From NCBI RefSeq assembly GCF_025643255.1, contig NZ_CP087112.1, positions 2,108,001 to 2,172,000 on the forward strand: DNA of 64,000 bases. Direction: 5' to 3'. Source of the stretch: Halomonas sp. 7T. Lineage in GTDB: Bacteria > Pseudomonadota > Gammaproteobacteria > Pseudomonadales > Halomonadaceae. Below are positions 30,837 through 41,584 of the stretch, one piece after another. The notes under the pieces were generated by a model, which saw only the letters and a program-made list of their open reading frames with translations, was not told where the DNA came from and did no database searches. How positions within the stretch are numbered: the first letter of the stretch is position 1; the number at the start of each line of letters is the position of its first letter. The translations under genes were made by a program, and so were the position numbers.

Positions 30837-30867
30837 AGGGGCAGCGATAACGCTGCCCCTTTTTTTG
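30837..30867 (+). terminator. Rho-independent terminator of rnb
   Basis: Ten-base stem AGGGGCAGCG / CGCTGCCCCT with ATAA loop followed by eight T residues. On the opposite strand the hairpin also follows rfbC-like transcription, but with only a short T-run. Confidence 0.94.
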
Positions 30868-30904
30868 TGGCACGGCTTGGTGGATAGCGAGCAGCCGCTA
30901 AAGG

Positions 30905-31453
30905 TTAAAAAAGCGCTTCGTTTCGCTCACTGATTAAGGGCCAGCTAGCGTCTTTTTCAGACACCACCGTGGGTGGAATGGGCCACTCAATGGCGAGACG
31001 TTCATCGTTATAGCGCAAACCACGTTCCGCCTCAGGATGATAGGCCGCAGAGACCAGATAGCTGACTTCAACATCATCGGTCAGCGTCTGAAAAGAGTGC
31101 GCAAAGCCTGGCGGCACATAAAGCTGGAGGCGGTTGGTATCAGTCAATTCAAACAGTTGATGCTGTAAATATGTTTCCGAATCCTTTCGAATATCCACGA
31201 TAACATCGACAATTGCGCCTTTAAGGCAGCGTACCAACTTGGCTTCTGCATGGGGCTGCCGTTGGTAGTGCAACCCCCTTAACGTTCCACGCTGGGCAGA
31301 AAAAGAGGTGTTTTGCTGCACAAAGTCACTTAGTAAGCCCTGGCGTTCAAACTCGACGCGACACATGGTCCGCGCAAAAAAACCACGCTCATCCCCCCGT
31401 GGCTCAAGCTCAATCAGCCGGGCATCCTTAAGATTCGTTTGATGAAAAAGCAT
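30905..31453 (-). CDS. dTDP-4-dehydrorhamnose 3,5-epimerase family protein
   Basis: RmlC-like cupin of 182 residues, last gene of the sugar cassette. Family motifs are present: FFARTMCRVEF, LRGLHYQ with the catalytic His, KLVRCLKGAIVDVIVDIR with the Lys, and VPPGFAHSFQTL. It aligns with classical 3,5-epimerases but there are no rmlA, rmlB or rmlD genes here, so the substrate may be another nucleotide-linked 4-keto sugar, possibly CDP-linked. The ATG at 31453 is three bases after the upstream stop, with a GGAG site. It is convergent with rnb. Confidence 0.88.
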   Translation of the reverse strand: MLFHQTNLKDARLIELEPRGDERGFFARTMCRVEFERQGLLSDFVQQNTSFSAQRGTLRGLHYQRQPHAEAKLVRCLKGAIVDVIVDIRKDSETYLQHQLFELTDTNRLQLYVPPGFAHSFQTLTDDVEVSYLVSAAYHPEAERGLRYNDERLAIEWPIPPTVVSEKDASWPLISERNEALF

Positions 31454-31456
31454 GGC

Positions 31457-32803
31457 TTACTCCGTGGGGGTAGCAGCAGCCGCAGGCATCAGTGTCGGGG
31501 TAAACATGGCTTCCTGCTCGGCATACAGGCGATCAATCAAGCGCCCTGGCGGTATGCGTACATCATCAAAGGTCAGCGCCGCATCTTTTTCAATAGGACC
31601 TACCACCTGGCAGCCCAGCGCCAACCCGATAGGCAGTAGCCGCTCTCTGCGTATTACCTCAATGTTTTCTGCCACCCCATAGACTTCGAAGCCGCCGAGT
31701 TCTTGAATGCTCTCGCCCGTCTGCAAGGCTTTCTTGGCTATGGCAATAACGCCCACGCTTGGGCCACCCAAGGGTGTTAACACGGGATCTCGAAACAGTA
31801 CGGCGCGGGCAATTGAGGTAGGCACTTCGAAATGACATAAATGATAAGGCGTTGTAAAGCAGTAATAAGGCCCCTTGCCCATCTTGTAGAGTTCGAGGTA
31901 ATGACGCTGGCGAGGGCTTTCAATCGTGCCTAGAACAAACACTCCCGGTCCCGGCTGCGCCCCTACCACGTAGTCAACCAACCCCGGCCCCTCTGGGTTA
32001 AGGTAGGGTTCAAATGCCGACACGGTTTGCTCGATGGGCACTAGCGTTCCATCGGGCACGCCGCCAGAAAAATCAGGGCCAAGCATGCCGCGCTGCGCGA
32101 CCTGCATACCGGTGCCATTAGCCACAATCGCCTGTTCAAACGATATCTTAGTGCCATCAGCAAAAGAGGCCACCATGGCGGGCTTTTGCCCCCAACGTTT
32201 GGCAAAGCTTTCCTGGGTAGCTGGGTTGCGATAAGGGTCATGCAGGCCCTTAATATTGCCGCACAGCACAGGCTTAATACCCAGCCCAGCGACGAACCGA
32301 TAAAGATTCATCTGTACACCGGGCTGGTCGCCATCGGCAAAGCTATAAACAACGCCTGCCGCATCAGCTTTTACTTTTAAAATAGGGCCAACCGTACCAT
32401 CGAGCTCCGCATTCATTTGAATGACATCTTTGCCGCTCTCCAGCGCTGCCACTACCACATGTGCCGCAAACTCCAGTGAGCCGGTGACCTCGACAATCGC
32501 ATCCAAGCCTTCAGCGCGCGCTAGCGCCACGGCATCCTCAGTCACCACCGCCTGCCCAGCCGCCACAGCTGCTTCAATCGCTTGCTGGGTGTCACAGGCC
32601 ACTGGCTCAATGTCGGTTTGCTTAAAAACGTTAACGGCAGCAGCCAAGTGGCGATTGGCAATGGCGCAAAGGCGTATCCCAGGTGTCGCGGTCATGATCT
32701 GAAGGCCGATTCCGCTAGCTTGAAACCCTGCGCCGACTAACCCTACTCGAATAGGATTACCCTGTGCCTCTCGCCTAGCAAGCGCTGTATCAACAATAAT
32801 CAT
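31457..32803 (-). CDS. NAD(P)-dependent oxidoreductase with homoserine-dehydrogenase-like fold and SAF domain
   Basis: The 448-residue product has an N-terminal Rossmann domain (RVGLVGAGFQASGIG near residue 20), a catalytic middle (about 130-320) and a C-terminal SAF-like region (about 350-440). Such proteins are found next to rfbF-type genes in several bacteria but their reaction is not established; oxidation or reduction of a nucleotide-linked sugar is an inference. Start ATG 32803 lies seven bases past the rfbF stop. An in-frame start at 32839 would lie inside rfbF. The Ala-rich tail (PAAAATPTE) is unusual. Confidence 0.78.
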   Translation of the reverse strand: MIIVDTALARREAQGNPIRVGLVGAGFQASGIGLQIMTATPGIRLCAIANRHLAAAVNVFKQTDIEPVACDTQQAIEAAVAAGQAVVTEDAVALARAEGLDAIVEVTGSLEFAAHVVVAALESGKDVIQMNAELDGTVGPILKVKADAAGVVYSFADGDQPGVQMNLYRFVAGLGIKPVLCGNIKGLHDPYRNPATQESFAKRWGQKPAMVASFADGTKISFEQAIVANGTGMQVAQRGMLGPDFSGGVPDGTLVPIEQTVSAFEPYLNPEGPGLVDYVVGAQPGPGVFVLGTIESPRQRHYLELYKMGKGPYYCFTTPYHLCHFEVPTSIARAVLFRDPVLTPLGGPSVGVIAIAKKALQTGESIQELGGFEVYGVAENIEVIRRERLLPIGLALGCQVVGPIEKDAALTFDDVRIPPGRLIDRLYAEQEAMFTPTLMPAAAATPTE

Positions 32804-32810
32804 CGATGGT

Positions 32811-33587
32811 TCAATCCTTCCAGAGCTTCCAGGGGGCACCTTTTACCCAGGCGGTCTCAAGTACCATTCTGTCTCTCAGCGTATCCATGCTTTGCCAGTA
32901 ACCGTTGTGATGAAAATAGCCTAGTTTGCCAAGCTCAATCATCCGATTCATGGGGCCGTTTTCCCACACGGTCTGGCTATCGTCGATCATTTCAAACACT
33001 TCAGGGTTGCACACAAAGAAGCCACCATTGATCAGCCCACCATCAATTTCCCCCTTTTCGCGAAACCCTTCTACTTGGCTATTGCCTTCCTTCAAGCGCA
33101 GTGCCCCGTAACGGCCTGGCTGCGTTACCGCCGTCAGCGTGCACCAATTTTTCGAGGCTAAATGTGAATCGATCAGCGCAGTGATATTCAGGTCACTCAC
33201 ACCATCGCCATAGGTTAAACAAAAGGGTTCATTCGCCAGATAAGGCATGCCCTTTTTAAGCCGTCCACCGGTCATGGCATCATCACCTGTATCTAATACG
33301 GTGACTTTCCAGTCATCATTCACGCTTTCGAGCCAGTCGACGCTACCTGTTTTCAGGTCGATGGTGTAATCGGTTCGGTTGCCGCGATAATTAAGAAAAT
33401 AGTCGCGGATGTACTCCACCTTGTAGCCGCCTAAAACGACGAAATCCTTTAAGCCATGATGGGCATACATTTTCATGATGTGCCAAAGGATTGGTCTTCC
33501 CCCCACTTCCACCATCGGCTTGGGGCGAATCGTGGTTTCTTCACTCAAACGCGTGCCATACCCACCGGCAAAAATGGCGACTTTCAT
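32811..33587 (-). CDS. rfbF: Glucose-1-phosphate cytidylyltransferase
   Basis: Makes CDP-glucose from CTP and glucose 1-phosphate, the entry step to CDP-3,6-dideoxyhexoses. The 258-residue enzyme has the nucleotidyltransferase signature FAGGYGTRLSEETTIRPKPMVEVGG at its start (spanning about residues 6-30), LTYGDGVSDLN with the metal-binding Asp, and VFEMIDDSQTVWENGPMNRM. The ATG overlaps the upstream stop (ATGA). The usual next enzyme, CDP-glucose 4,6-dehydratase (RfbG), is not in the window. Confidence 0.95.
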   Translation of the reverse strand: MKVAIFAGGYGTRLSEETTIRPKPMVEVGGRPILWHIMKMYAHHGLKDFVVLGGYKVEYIRDYFLNYRGNRTDYTIDLKTGSVDWLESVNDDWKVTVLDTGDDAMTGGRLKKGMPYLANEPFCLTYGDGVSDLNITALIDSHLASKNWCTLTAVTQPGRYGALRLKEGNSQVEGFREKGEIDGGLINGGFFVCNPEVFEMIDDSQTVWENGPMNRMIELGKLGYFHHNGYWQSMDTLRDRMVLETAWVKGAPWKLWKD

Positions 33588-34702
33588 GGCCTCACCTCCG
33601 TTAAAGGTGTCGAAGTAACATGGGTAGCTGCAGCCGGAGTGGTAGGATTCACTCTATGGCGAATTTGCCACCGAAGGTTTTCGGTTAGACGTCCTGACGT
33701 GATATGCGCTTGTAGCGCATGCAGTCGCATATAGCGTGAAGCTCTGAACTGGGCATCAGAAAAGGTCATACGCTCGAGCCCATCGACCAACCCTATGATC
33801 GAATTTTGCAGTGTCATTTGTGGCTGATGGTGGGGCGCCAATGTAGCGAACAAACTGAAATCAACTTGGTAGGAACGGCTGTCTGCTGGCGCTTGAGTAT
33901 TAATACTCAACGTGGTGCCAGGGATAGCCTGGGCAACTGCCGTCGCCAAATCGCGTACTTGATGATTGCGCGCGTTAGAGCCGGTATTGATCTTGAGTAT
34001 GCGGCCACCGTTTTCAGGCTTACGCTGCACCGCCCAGTCGATGGCCCTGGCCATATCCACCACATCGATCAAGGGTCGCCAAGGCGTGCCATCGCTCAGC
34101 ACGGTAATGTGCTGCTGACTCAGTGCACAGGCGACGAAATCATTAAGCACCAAGTCCAGGCGTAACCGTTCCGACATTCCACACGCCGTCGCAAAACGTA
34201 AACTAGTAATCACCATGTCGCTGTCGATGCCCGCCAATGCGTTCTCAGCGGCAATTTTCGAACGGGCATAAGCGGTAACCGGTGCCACCGGATCTTCTTC
34301 ACAGCGTGGAGCGCCCAGTGCGACGCCATAAATACTGCAGCTAGAAGCAAACACGAAGTTTTCTACCCCCGCCTGCGCTGCTGCTTGCGCCATCTTCAGC
34401 GTTGCCTGATGATTGATGTCATCTGTCACTGCAGCGAAACGGTCGCCCATAGGGTCATTGGAAATCGCCGCCAGTTGAATCACCGCCGTATAGCCTGCAA
34501 AAAAACCGGCGGGAATATTCCGAACGTCGCCTAGAAATTGTTGATCCAGATACCGTTCCGGTAGAAGCTCAGCCCCCGTCAAGCAATGCGCAAAATACGC
34601 ATTGTCATAACCATGAAGAGTGGCGGCAGGATGACGTACGGCTAGCTCTCGCACCACAACGGCGCCAACATACCCCATATTCCCCACGATTAAGATTTTC
34701 AC
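33584..34702 (-). CDS. NAD-dependent epimerase/dehydratase (extended SDR)
   Basis: Sugar-nucleotide-modifying SDR of 372 residues. The NAD-binding motif is IVGNMGYVGA (a variant of GxxGxxG), and the active site shows SSCSIYG and YARSK, the Y-x-x-x-K catalytic pair. The C-terminal region with SQYMRLHALQAH-like residues is family-specific. I favour the GTG at 34702 (GAGG site eight bases away) over the GTG at 34711; the start is uncertain by three codons. Epimerase or dehydratase activity cannot be separated by sight. It precedes rfbF in the cassette. Confidence 0.86.
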   Translation of the reverse strand: MKILIVGNMGYVGAVVVRELAVRHPAATLHGYDNAYFAHCLTGAELLPERYLDQQFLGDVRNIPAGFFAGYTAVIQLAAISNDPMGDRFAAVTDDINHQATLKMAQAAAQAGVENFVFASSCSIYGVALGAPRCEEDPVAPVTAYARSKIAAENALAGIDSDMVITSLRFATACGMSERLRLDLVLNDFVACALSQQHITVLSDGTPWRPLIDVVDMARAIDWAVQRKPENGGRILKINTGSNARNHQVRDLATAVAQAIPGTTLSINTQAPADSRSYQVDFSLFATLAPHHQPQMTLQNSIIGLVDGLERMTFSDAQFRASRYMRLHALQAHITSGRLTENLRWQIRHRVNPTTPAAATHVTSTPLTEVRP

Positions 34703-34742
34703 GATGACCACCTCACCCTTGCTATTAATGGGTTACACCGAC

Positions 34743-35765
34743 CTATGAACCTACTTCTACCCCCACTCCGCCTTGATGACTTTCATCCGCTTTTTCTATA
34801 CAAGGGCGCTCTACAAGTCGCATCGTGGTTATCATTTTTTCATTAGGCGTGTCCGCCATTTCTGGCTCGGGGAAAAACCATATACTTTCGATGACTCCCC
34901 GCAAAACGATTGCAGATTTATTAAACTCACCTTTCAATAAGAGCGTAAAAAAAAGTCGAGATGCTCGGAAAAACTCAGAAATCATGCCATAGCGAGAAAA
35001 GGTAAAGCGGTAATACTTGCGAGAGATAAAGAGCTTATTGCGAATAAAATATCGATACAGCTTTAAACGCCCAGGGTTGCTTTCAGTCAGTATACTGATC
35101 GGCCCATCTTCTTGTCGCAAATGGTTAACTTTACTCAAACCCACTAAATAACCAGGCGTTTTTTGGGTAATACGGAGTGTGAACTCGGTATCTTCTCCCC
35201 ATATAAACATGGCTGTTATAGGCAAACCATATTGCGCTAATACAGCCCGTGGCAGAAGAATTGAGACAAACGTGGAGCGCTGAACAGCGACCATGCCCAG
35301 CTCAAGCATGTCAGGCCAATTCCGATAACCAATACGGTTTTTCAATGTGCTGATAGCGGGCGTGTTGGTCGCAAGCCCGGTCTCTGTTAATGCTTGAGAA
35401 ATAAGAAAAGCTGCTTGGCTTTTTTTCTTTTTCAGCGCTTTATCGGCCTTCATTAACTGATGAAGCGCATCCTTTTCGGGTATGACATCATCATCCATTG
35501 CCCAAATAAAGTCGGCCCCCTTCTGGTAAGCAAGGCGCAAGCCCGCATTGTAGCCACCCGAAGCCCCGATATTATCCTTCAACACACTGACAATGAGGCC
35601 GGGATACTCAACCTCCGATAGCATTTTCTCGGTATCATCAGTACTCGCATTATCAATAACAATGACACAATCACAGGGTCGCGTCTGGGAGTAGACCGCA
35701 TTGAGGCATCGCGTCAGCAGATCCTTCCGATTATATGTAAGGATTACCGCGAATACTTTAATCAT
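34743..35765 (-). CDS. Glycosyltransferase family 2
   Basis: GT-A fold transferase of 340 residues, first gene of the minus-strand sugar cassette. It starts MIKVFAVILTYNRKDLLTRCL with the GT2 nucleotide-binding region, has NIGASGGYNAGL and the metal-binding DDD in IWAMDDDVIPEKDAL at about residue 92. A later WGEDTEFTLRI block resembles the rhamnosyl/galactofuranosyl-transferase group. It is more AT-rich than its neighbours, suggesting separate history. It probably adds the sugar made by the downstream genes to a surface glycan, an inference. Confidence 0.85.
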   Translation of the reverse strand: MIKVFAVILTYNRKDLLTRCLNAVYSQTRPCDCVIVIDNASTDDTEKMLSEVEYPGLIVSVLKDNIGASGGYNAGLRLAYQKGADFIWAMDDDVIPEKDALHQLMKADKALKKKKSQAAFLISQALTETGLATNTPAISTLKNRIGYRNWPDMLELGMVAVQRSTFVSILLPRAVLAQYGLPITAMFIWGEDTEFTLRITQKTPGYLVGLSKVNHLRQEDGPISILTESNPGRLKLYRYFIRNKLFISRKYYRFTFSRYGMISEFFRASRLFFTLLLKGEFNKSAIVLRGVIESIWFFPEPEMADTPNEKMITTMRLVERPCIEKADESHQGGVGVEVGS

Positions 35766-36168
35766 AAGACACGCCCCAGAAAAAAATCACTCGCGTAATA
35801 ACGATCGACCTATCAAACTGGCCAGCAACTACTTAATAAAAATCAATATTTATTAACTCGTTGGCTGCGACTTTATTCTTTTAGTAATAAACAGGTGAAT
35901 AAAAAAGCAACGCCACCACAAAACACAATAAGAAACCAAAAAACACTAAAAGTTACAATAAAAATAAGCGTTATGTTTTTTACTGTCAATAACTAACAAG
36001 GATTAACTATCTAATCGGCAGTACTATTTTTTCCATCCAATAACGCCACCTAAAACAGCAGTTTTCCAATTGTCCTTTATTATTCATTGCTTTATTTCAT
36101 CTTGAGACGCAAATGTCTTCTTATGAGGCAACTAAAAAAAGCGGCAAACATTAACCGAGCACCAACGA
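35766..36168 (-). promoter_or_regulatory. AT-rich promoter region of the sugar cassette
   Basis: About 400 bases without a gene, with visibly lower GC than the flanks. On the minus strand a candidate promoter is TTGACA (35984-35989), a 17-base spacer and TATTTT (35961-35966), giving a leader near 190 bases. The match at -10 is only partial. AT-richness fits acquired DNA with possible H-NS-like silencing. Confidence 0.4.
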
Positions 36169-36196
36169 ATAAGGGCGCCCCTAGGGGCGCCCTTAT
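36169..36196 (-). terminator. Terminator-like palindrome after sucD
   Basis: Perfect palindrome ATAAGGGCGCCCC-TA-GGGGCGCCCTTAT of 28 bases, 24 bases past the sucD stop. There is no long T-run, only TTATTCGTT, but position and strength fit the end of the suc transcript. Confidence 0.7.
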
Positions 36197-36219
36197 AGCG
36201 TGCGAGTAGAGGTCAGGGC

Positions 36220-37091
36220 TTACCAGCCAGTGACTTCTTTCAGTGCATCGCCGATTTCAGCCAAAGAACGCACGGTTTTCACGCCGGCATCTTCTAGGGC
36301 AGCAAACTTCTCATCAGCGGTGCCTTTACCGCCGGAGATGATCGCGCCCGCGTGGCCCATACGCTTGCCAGGAGGTGCAGTGACACCGGCAATGTAGGAA
36401 ACCACCGGCTTGGAAACGTTGGCTTTGATGTAAGCTGCGGCTTCTTCTTCGGCGGTACCGCCGATTTCGCCGATCATTACGATCGCTTCGGTTTTCGGGT
36501 CCTTCTCAAACATCTCTAGGATGTCGATGAAGTTGGAGCCCGGGATCGGGTCACCGCCGATACCAACGCAGGTAGACTGTCCGAAACCGTGGTCAGTCGT
36601 CTGCTTAACGGCTTCATAGGTCAGGGTACCAGAGCGGGAAACGATACCAACGCGGCCCGGCTGGTGGATGTGACCCGGCATGATACCGATTTTGCACTCG
36701 CCTGGGGTGATAACACCCGGGCAGTTCGGGCCAATCAGGCGCACGCCAAGCTCATCGCATTTTACTTTTGCGTCGAGCATGTCGAGGGTCGCAATACCTT
36801 CGGTGATGCACACGATCAGCTTGATACCAGCGTTAGCGGCTTCAAGGATCGAGTCTTTACAGAACGGTGCCGGTACGTAGATCACGCTGGCTTCTGCACC
36901 GGTTTTCTCAACCGCTTCTTTCACGGTGTTGAAAACGGGCAGGCCCAGGTGTGTCTGGCCGCCTTTACCCGGCGTAACACCACCGACCATCTGCGTGCCA
37001 TAGGCAATCGCCTGCTCGGAGTGGAACGTGCCCTGGCCACCGGTAAAACCTTGGCAGATGACCTTGGTGTTCTTATCGATCAGGATGCTCA

Positions 37092-37092
<1 letters not shown>
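36220..37092 (-). CDS. sucD: Succinyl-CoA synthetase alpha subunit
   Basis: Alpha subunit of the enzyme that converts succinyl-CoA to succinate while making ATP or GTP. The 290-residue product has the CoA-binding [14 protein letters not shown] near residue 15 and the phospho-histidine site [10 protein letters not shown] with His247. The start overlaps the sucC stop by one base (TAATG), as in other bacteria, ensuring coupled synthesis. Last gene of the minus-strand sdh-suc block. A palindromic terminator follows. Confidence 0.97.
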
Positions 37093-38258
<1,166 letters not shown>

Positions 38259-38359
38259 CGATTCATGCCATTGGTTGCATGTGACTCGAACGATGACCAG
38301 TGACTTTTAGAGAACTGGCCATCCCCGTTCTTTTGATCCTTGTGTTTCATTACAAGGCC

Positions 38360-38389
38360 AAAAGTGTGGCGCCACCTAGTAGGTGGCGC
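38360..38389 (-). terminator. Hairpin between lpd and sucC
   Basis: Nine-base stem GCGCCACCT / AGGTGGCGC with an AGT loop, followed on the minus strand by CACACTTTTGG. It is a weak terminator or attenuator that could reduce sucCD transcription relative to lpd. Confidence 0.6.
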
Positions 38390-38409
38390 TTCGTTATTAC
38401 TGAAGTAAA

Positions 38410-39927
<1,518 letters not shown>

Positions 39928-39959
39928 TTAGTTAAAACAGAGCAAATTAACGCGCTTTG

Positions 39960-41546
39960 TTAAACGTCCAACAGCAGGCGTGCAGGATCTTCAAGTAACT
40001 CTTTAATCGTTACCAGGAACCGCACTGCGTCTTTACCATCAATCATACGGTGGTCGTAGGACAGCGCCAGGTACATCATGGGGCGAATTTCGACCTTACC
40101 GTTCACCGCCATCGGGCGATCCTGGATTTTATGCATACCCAGAATCGCGGTTTGCGGCGGGTTGATAATCGGCGTCGACATTAAGGAACCAAACGTACCA
40201 CCATTGGTAATCGTAAAGGTGCCGCCAATCATGTCGTCCATACCCAACTTGCCTTCGCGGCCGCGCTTGCCGAAATCGACAATCGTGCGCTCAACGTCGG
40301 CAATTTTCATGCTGTCTGTGTCACGTAGTACCGGAACCACCAAACCGCGGTCGGTAGACACAGCAACGCCGATATCCTGGTAGCCGTGGTAAACAATGTC
40401 GGTACCGTCGATAGAGGCGTTGACATCCGGGAAACGCTTGAGCGCTTCGGAAGCCGCTTTAACAAAGAAGCCCATGAAGCCCAGCTTAATATCGTGAGCT
40501 TTTAAGAACGTATCTTTGTACTGAGCACGCAGGGCCATGATTTCAGTCATGTCCACTTCGTTATAGGTGGTCAGCATGGCTGCGGTTTGCTGCGCTTGGA
40601 CCAAACGCTTAGCAATGGTTTGGCGCAGACGGCTCATGGGGACACGTTTTTCGATGCGCTCGCCTTCCGTTACCGGTGCTGTCGCACTAGCCTCTTTTGA
40701 CGGTGCAGCAGCCTTAGCGCCTTTCTTGGCGGTACCCTCTTTTACGGCCTTCTGAACATCTTCTTTTAGGATACGGCCACCTTTGCCGGTGCCTTTGATC
40801 TTAGCCACGTCCAGGTCGTGCTCAGCGGCCATCTTACGCGCTGCCGGGGCGAGAATTTTATCACCAATTTTCTCGTCGCTCTCGCCATCATCTGCAGATG
40901 ATTCAGCAGGCTTATCAGCAGCCGTTGCAGGCTCATCACCGGCACCTTCTGCAAAAATAGCTAAAATCGCTTCGGATTCAACCTGACTGCCTTCTTCGGC
41001 TTTAATTTCAGCCAAAGCACCATCGGCAGGGGCGACCACTTCCAATACAACCTTATCGGTTTCAATGTCGGCGAGTACTTCATCGCGCTTCACCGCTTCG
41101 CCGACTTTCTTGTGCCATGTTGCCACAGTGCCTTCCTGAATAGACTCAGGGAAGCTCGGTGCTTTTACATCGTGCTTTTTACCACCGCCGTTGCCGCCGC
41201 TGGCTTTCTTCTCAGCGTCTTTTTCTTCGGACTTCTCTTCGGACTTCTCTTCGGACTTTTTCGCATTGGCATCGTCAGATGATTTGTCTTCTTTACTGCT
41301 TGACGCACTAGCGTCGCCAATTTTGCCCAATACTTGCTCAGACTCGACGGTATCACCCTCTTCTGCCATTACGTCGGTCAACGTTCCCGCTTCCGGTGCG
41401 ACGACTTCGAGCACCACTTTATCGGTTTCAATTTCAACAATCAGTTCGTCACGTTCGACGCTGTCACCCGGCTTTTTATGCCACGCAGCAACAGTGCCCT
41501 CGGCAACGGATTCCGGAAAGGTTGGCGCTTTGATATCAATAGCCAT
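39960..41546 (-). CDS. sucB: Dihydrolipoyllysine-residue succinyltransferase (E2o) with two lipoyl domains
   Basis: Core acyltransferase of the 2-oxoglutarate dehydrogenase complex, 528 residues. It has two tandem lipoyl domains, residues 1-77 (lipoyl-Lys43 in ETDKVVLEV) and about 126-200 (Lys165, same motif), joined by an acidic/Lys linker with KSEE repeated three times. A peripheral-subunit-binding domain is at about 229-267 and the catalytic domain at about 298-528 ends [14 protein letters not shown] (His499, Asp503). E. coli SucB has a single lipoyl domain and about 405 residues, so this is a duplicated form. All key residues are present. Confidence 0.96.
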   Translation of the reverse strand: MAIDIKAPTFPESVAEGTVAAWHKKPGDSVERDELIVEIETDKVVLEVVAPEAGTLTDVMAEEGDTVESEQVLGKIGDASASSSKEDKSSDDANAKKSEEKSEEKSEEKDAEKKASGGNGGGKKHDVKAPSFPESIQEGTVATWHKKVGEAVKRDEVLADIETDKVVLEVVAPADGALAEIKAEEGSQVESEAILAIFAEGAGDEPATAADKPAESSADDGESDEKIGDKILAPAARKMAAEHDLDVAKIKGTGKGGRILKEDVQKAVKEGTAKKGAKAAAPSKEASATAPVTEGERIEKRVPMSRLRQTIAKRLVQAQQTAAMLTTYNEVDMTEIMALRAQYKDTFLKAHDIKLGFMGFFVKAASEALKRFPDVNASIDGTDIVYHGYQDIGVAVSTDRGLVVPVLRDTDSMKIADVERTIVDFGKRGREGKLGMDDMIGGTFTITNGGTFGSLMSTPIINPPQTAILGMHKIQDRPMAVNGKVEIRPMMYLALSYDHRMIDGKDAVRFLVTIKELLEDPARLLLDV

Positions 41547-41584
41547 GTCGTTTCCCTTATATGTTCTCTAAATCCGATGGGCGC

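Noticed and set aside
41228..41262. Short tandem repeat considered as CRISPR or regulatory array
   Set aside because: It is a 12-base coding repeat giving KSEE three times in the SucB linker, in frame, without spacers.
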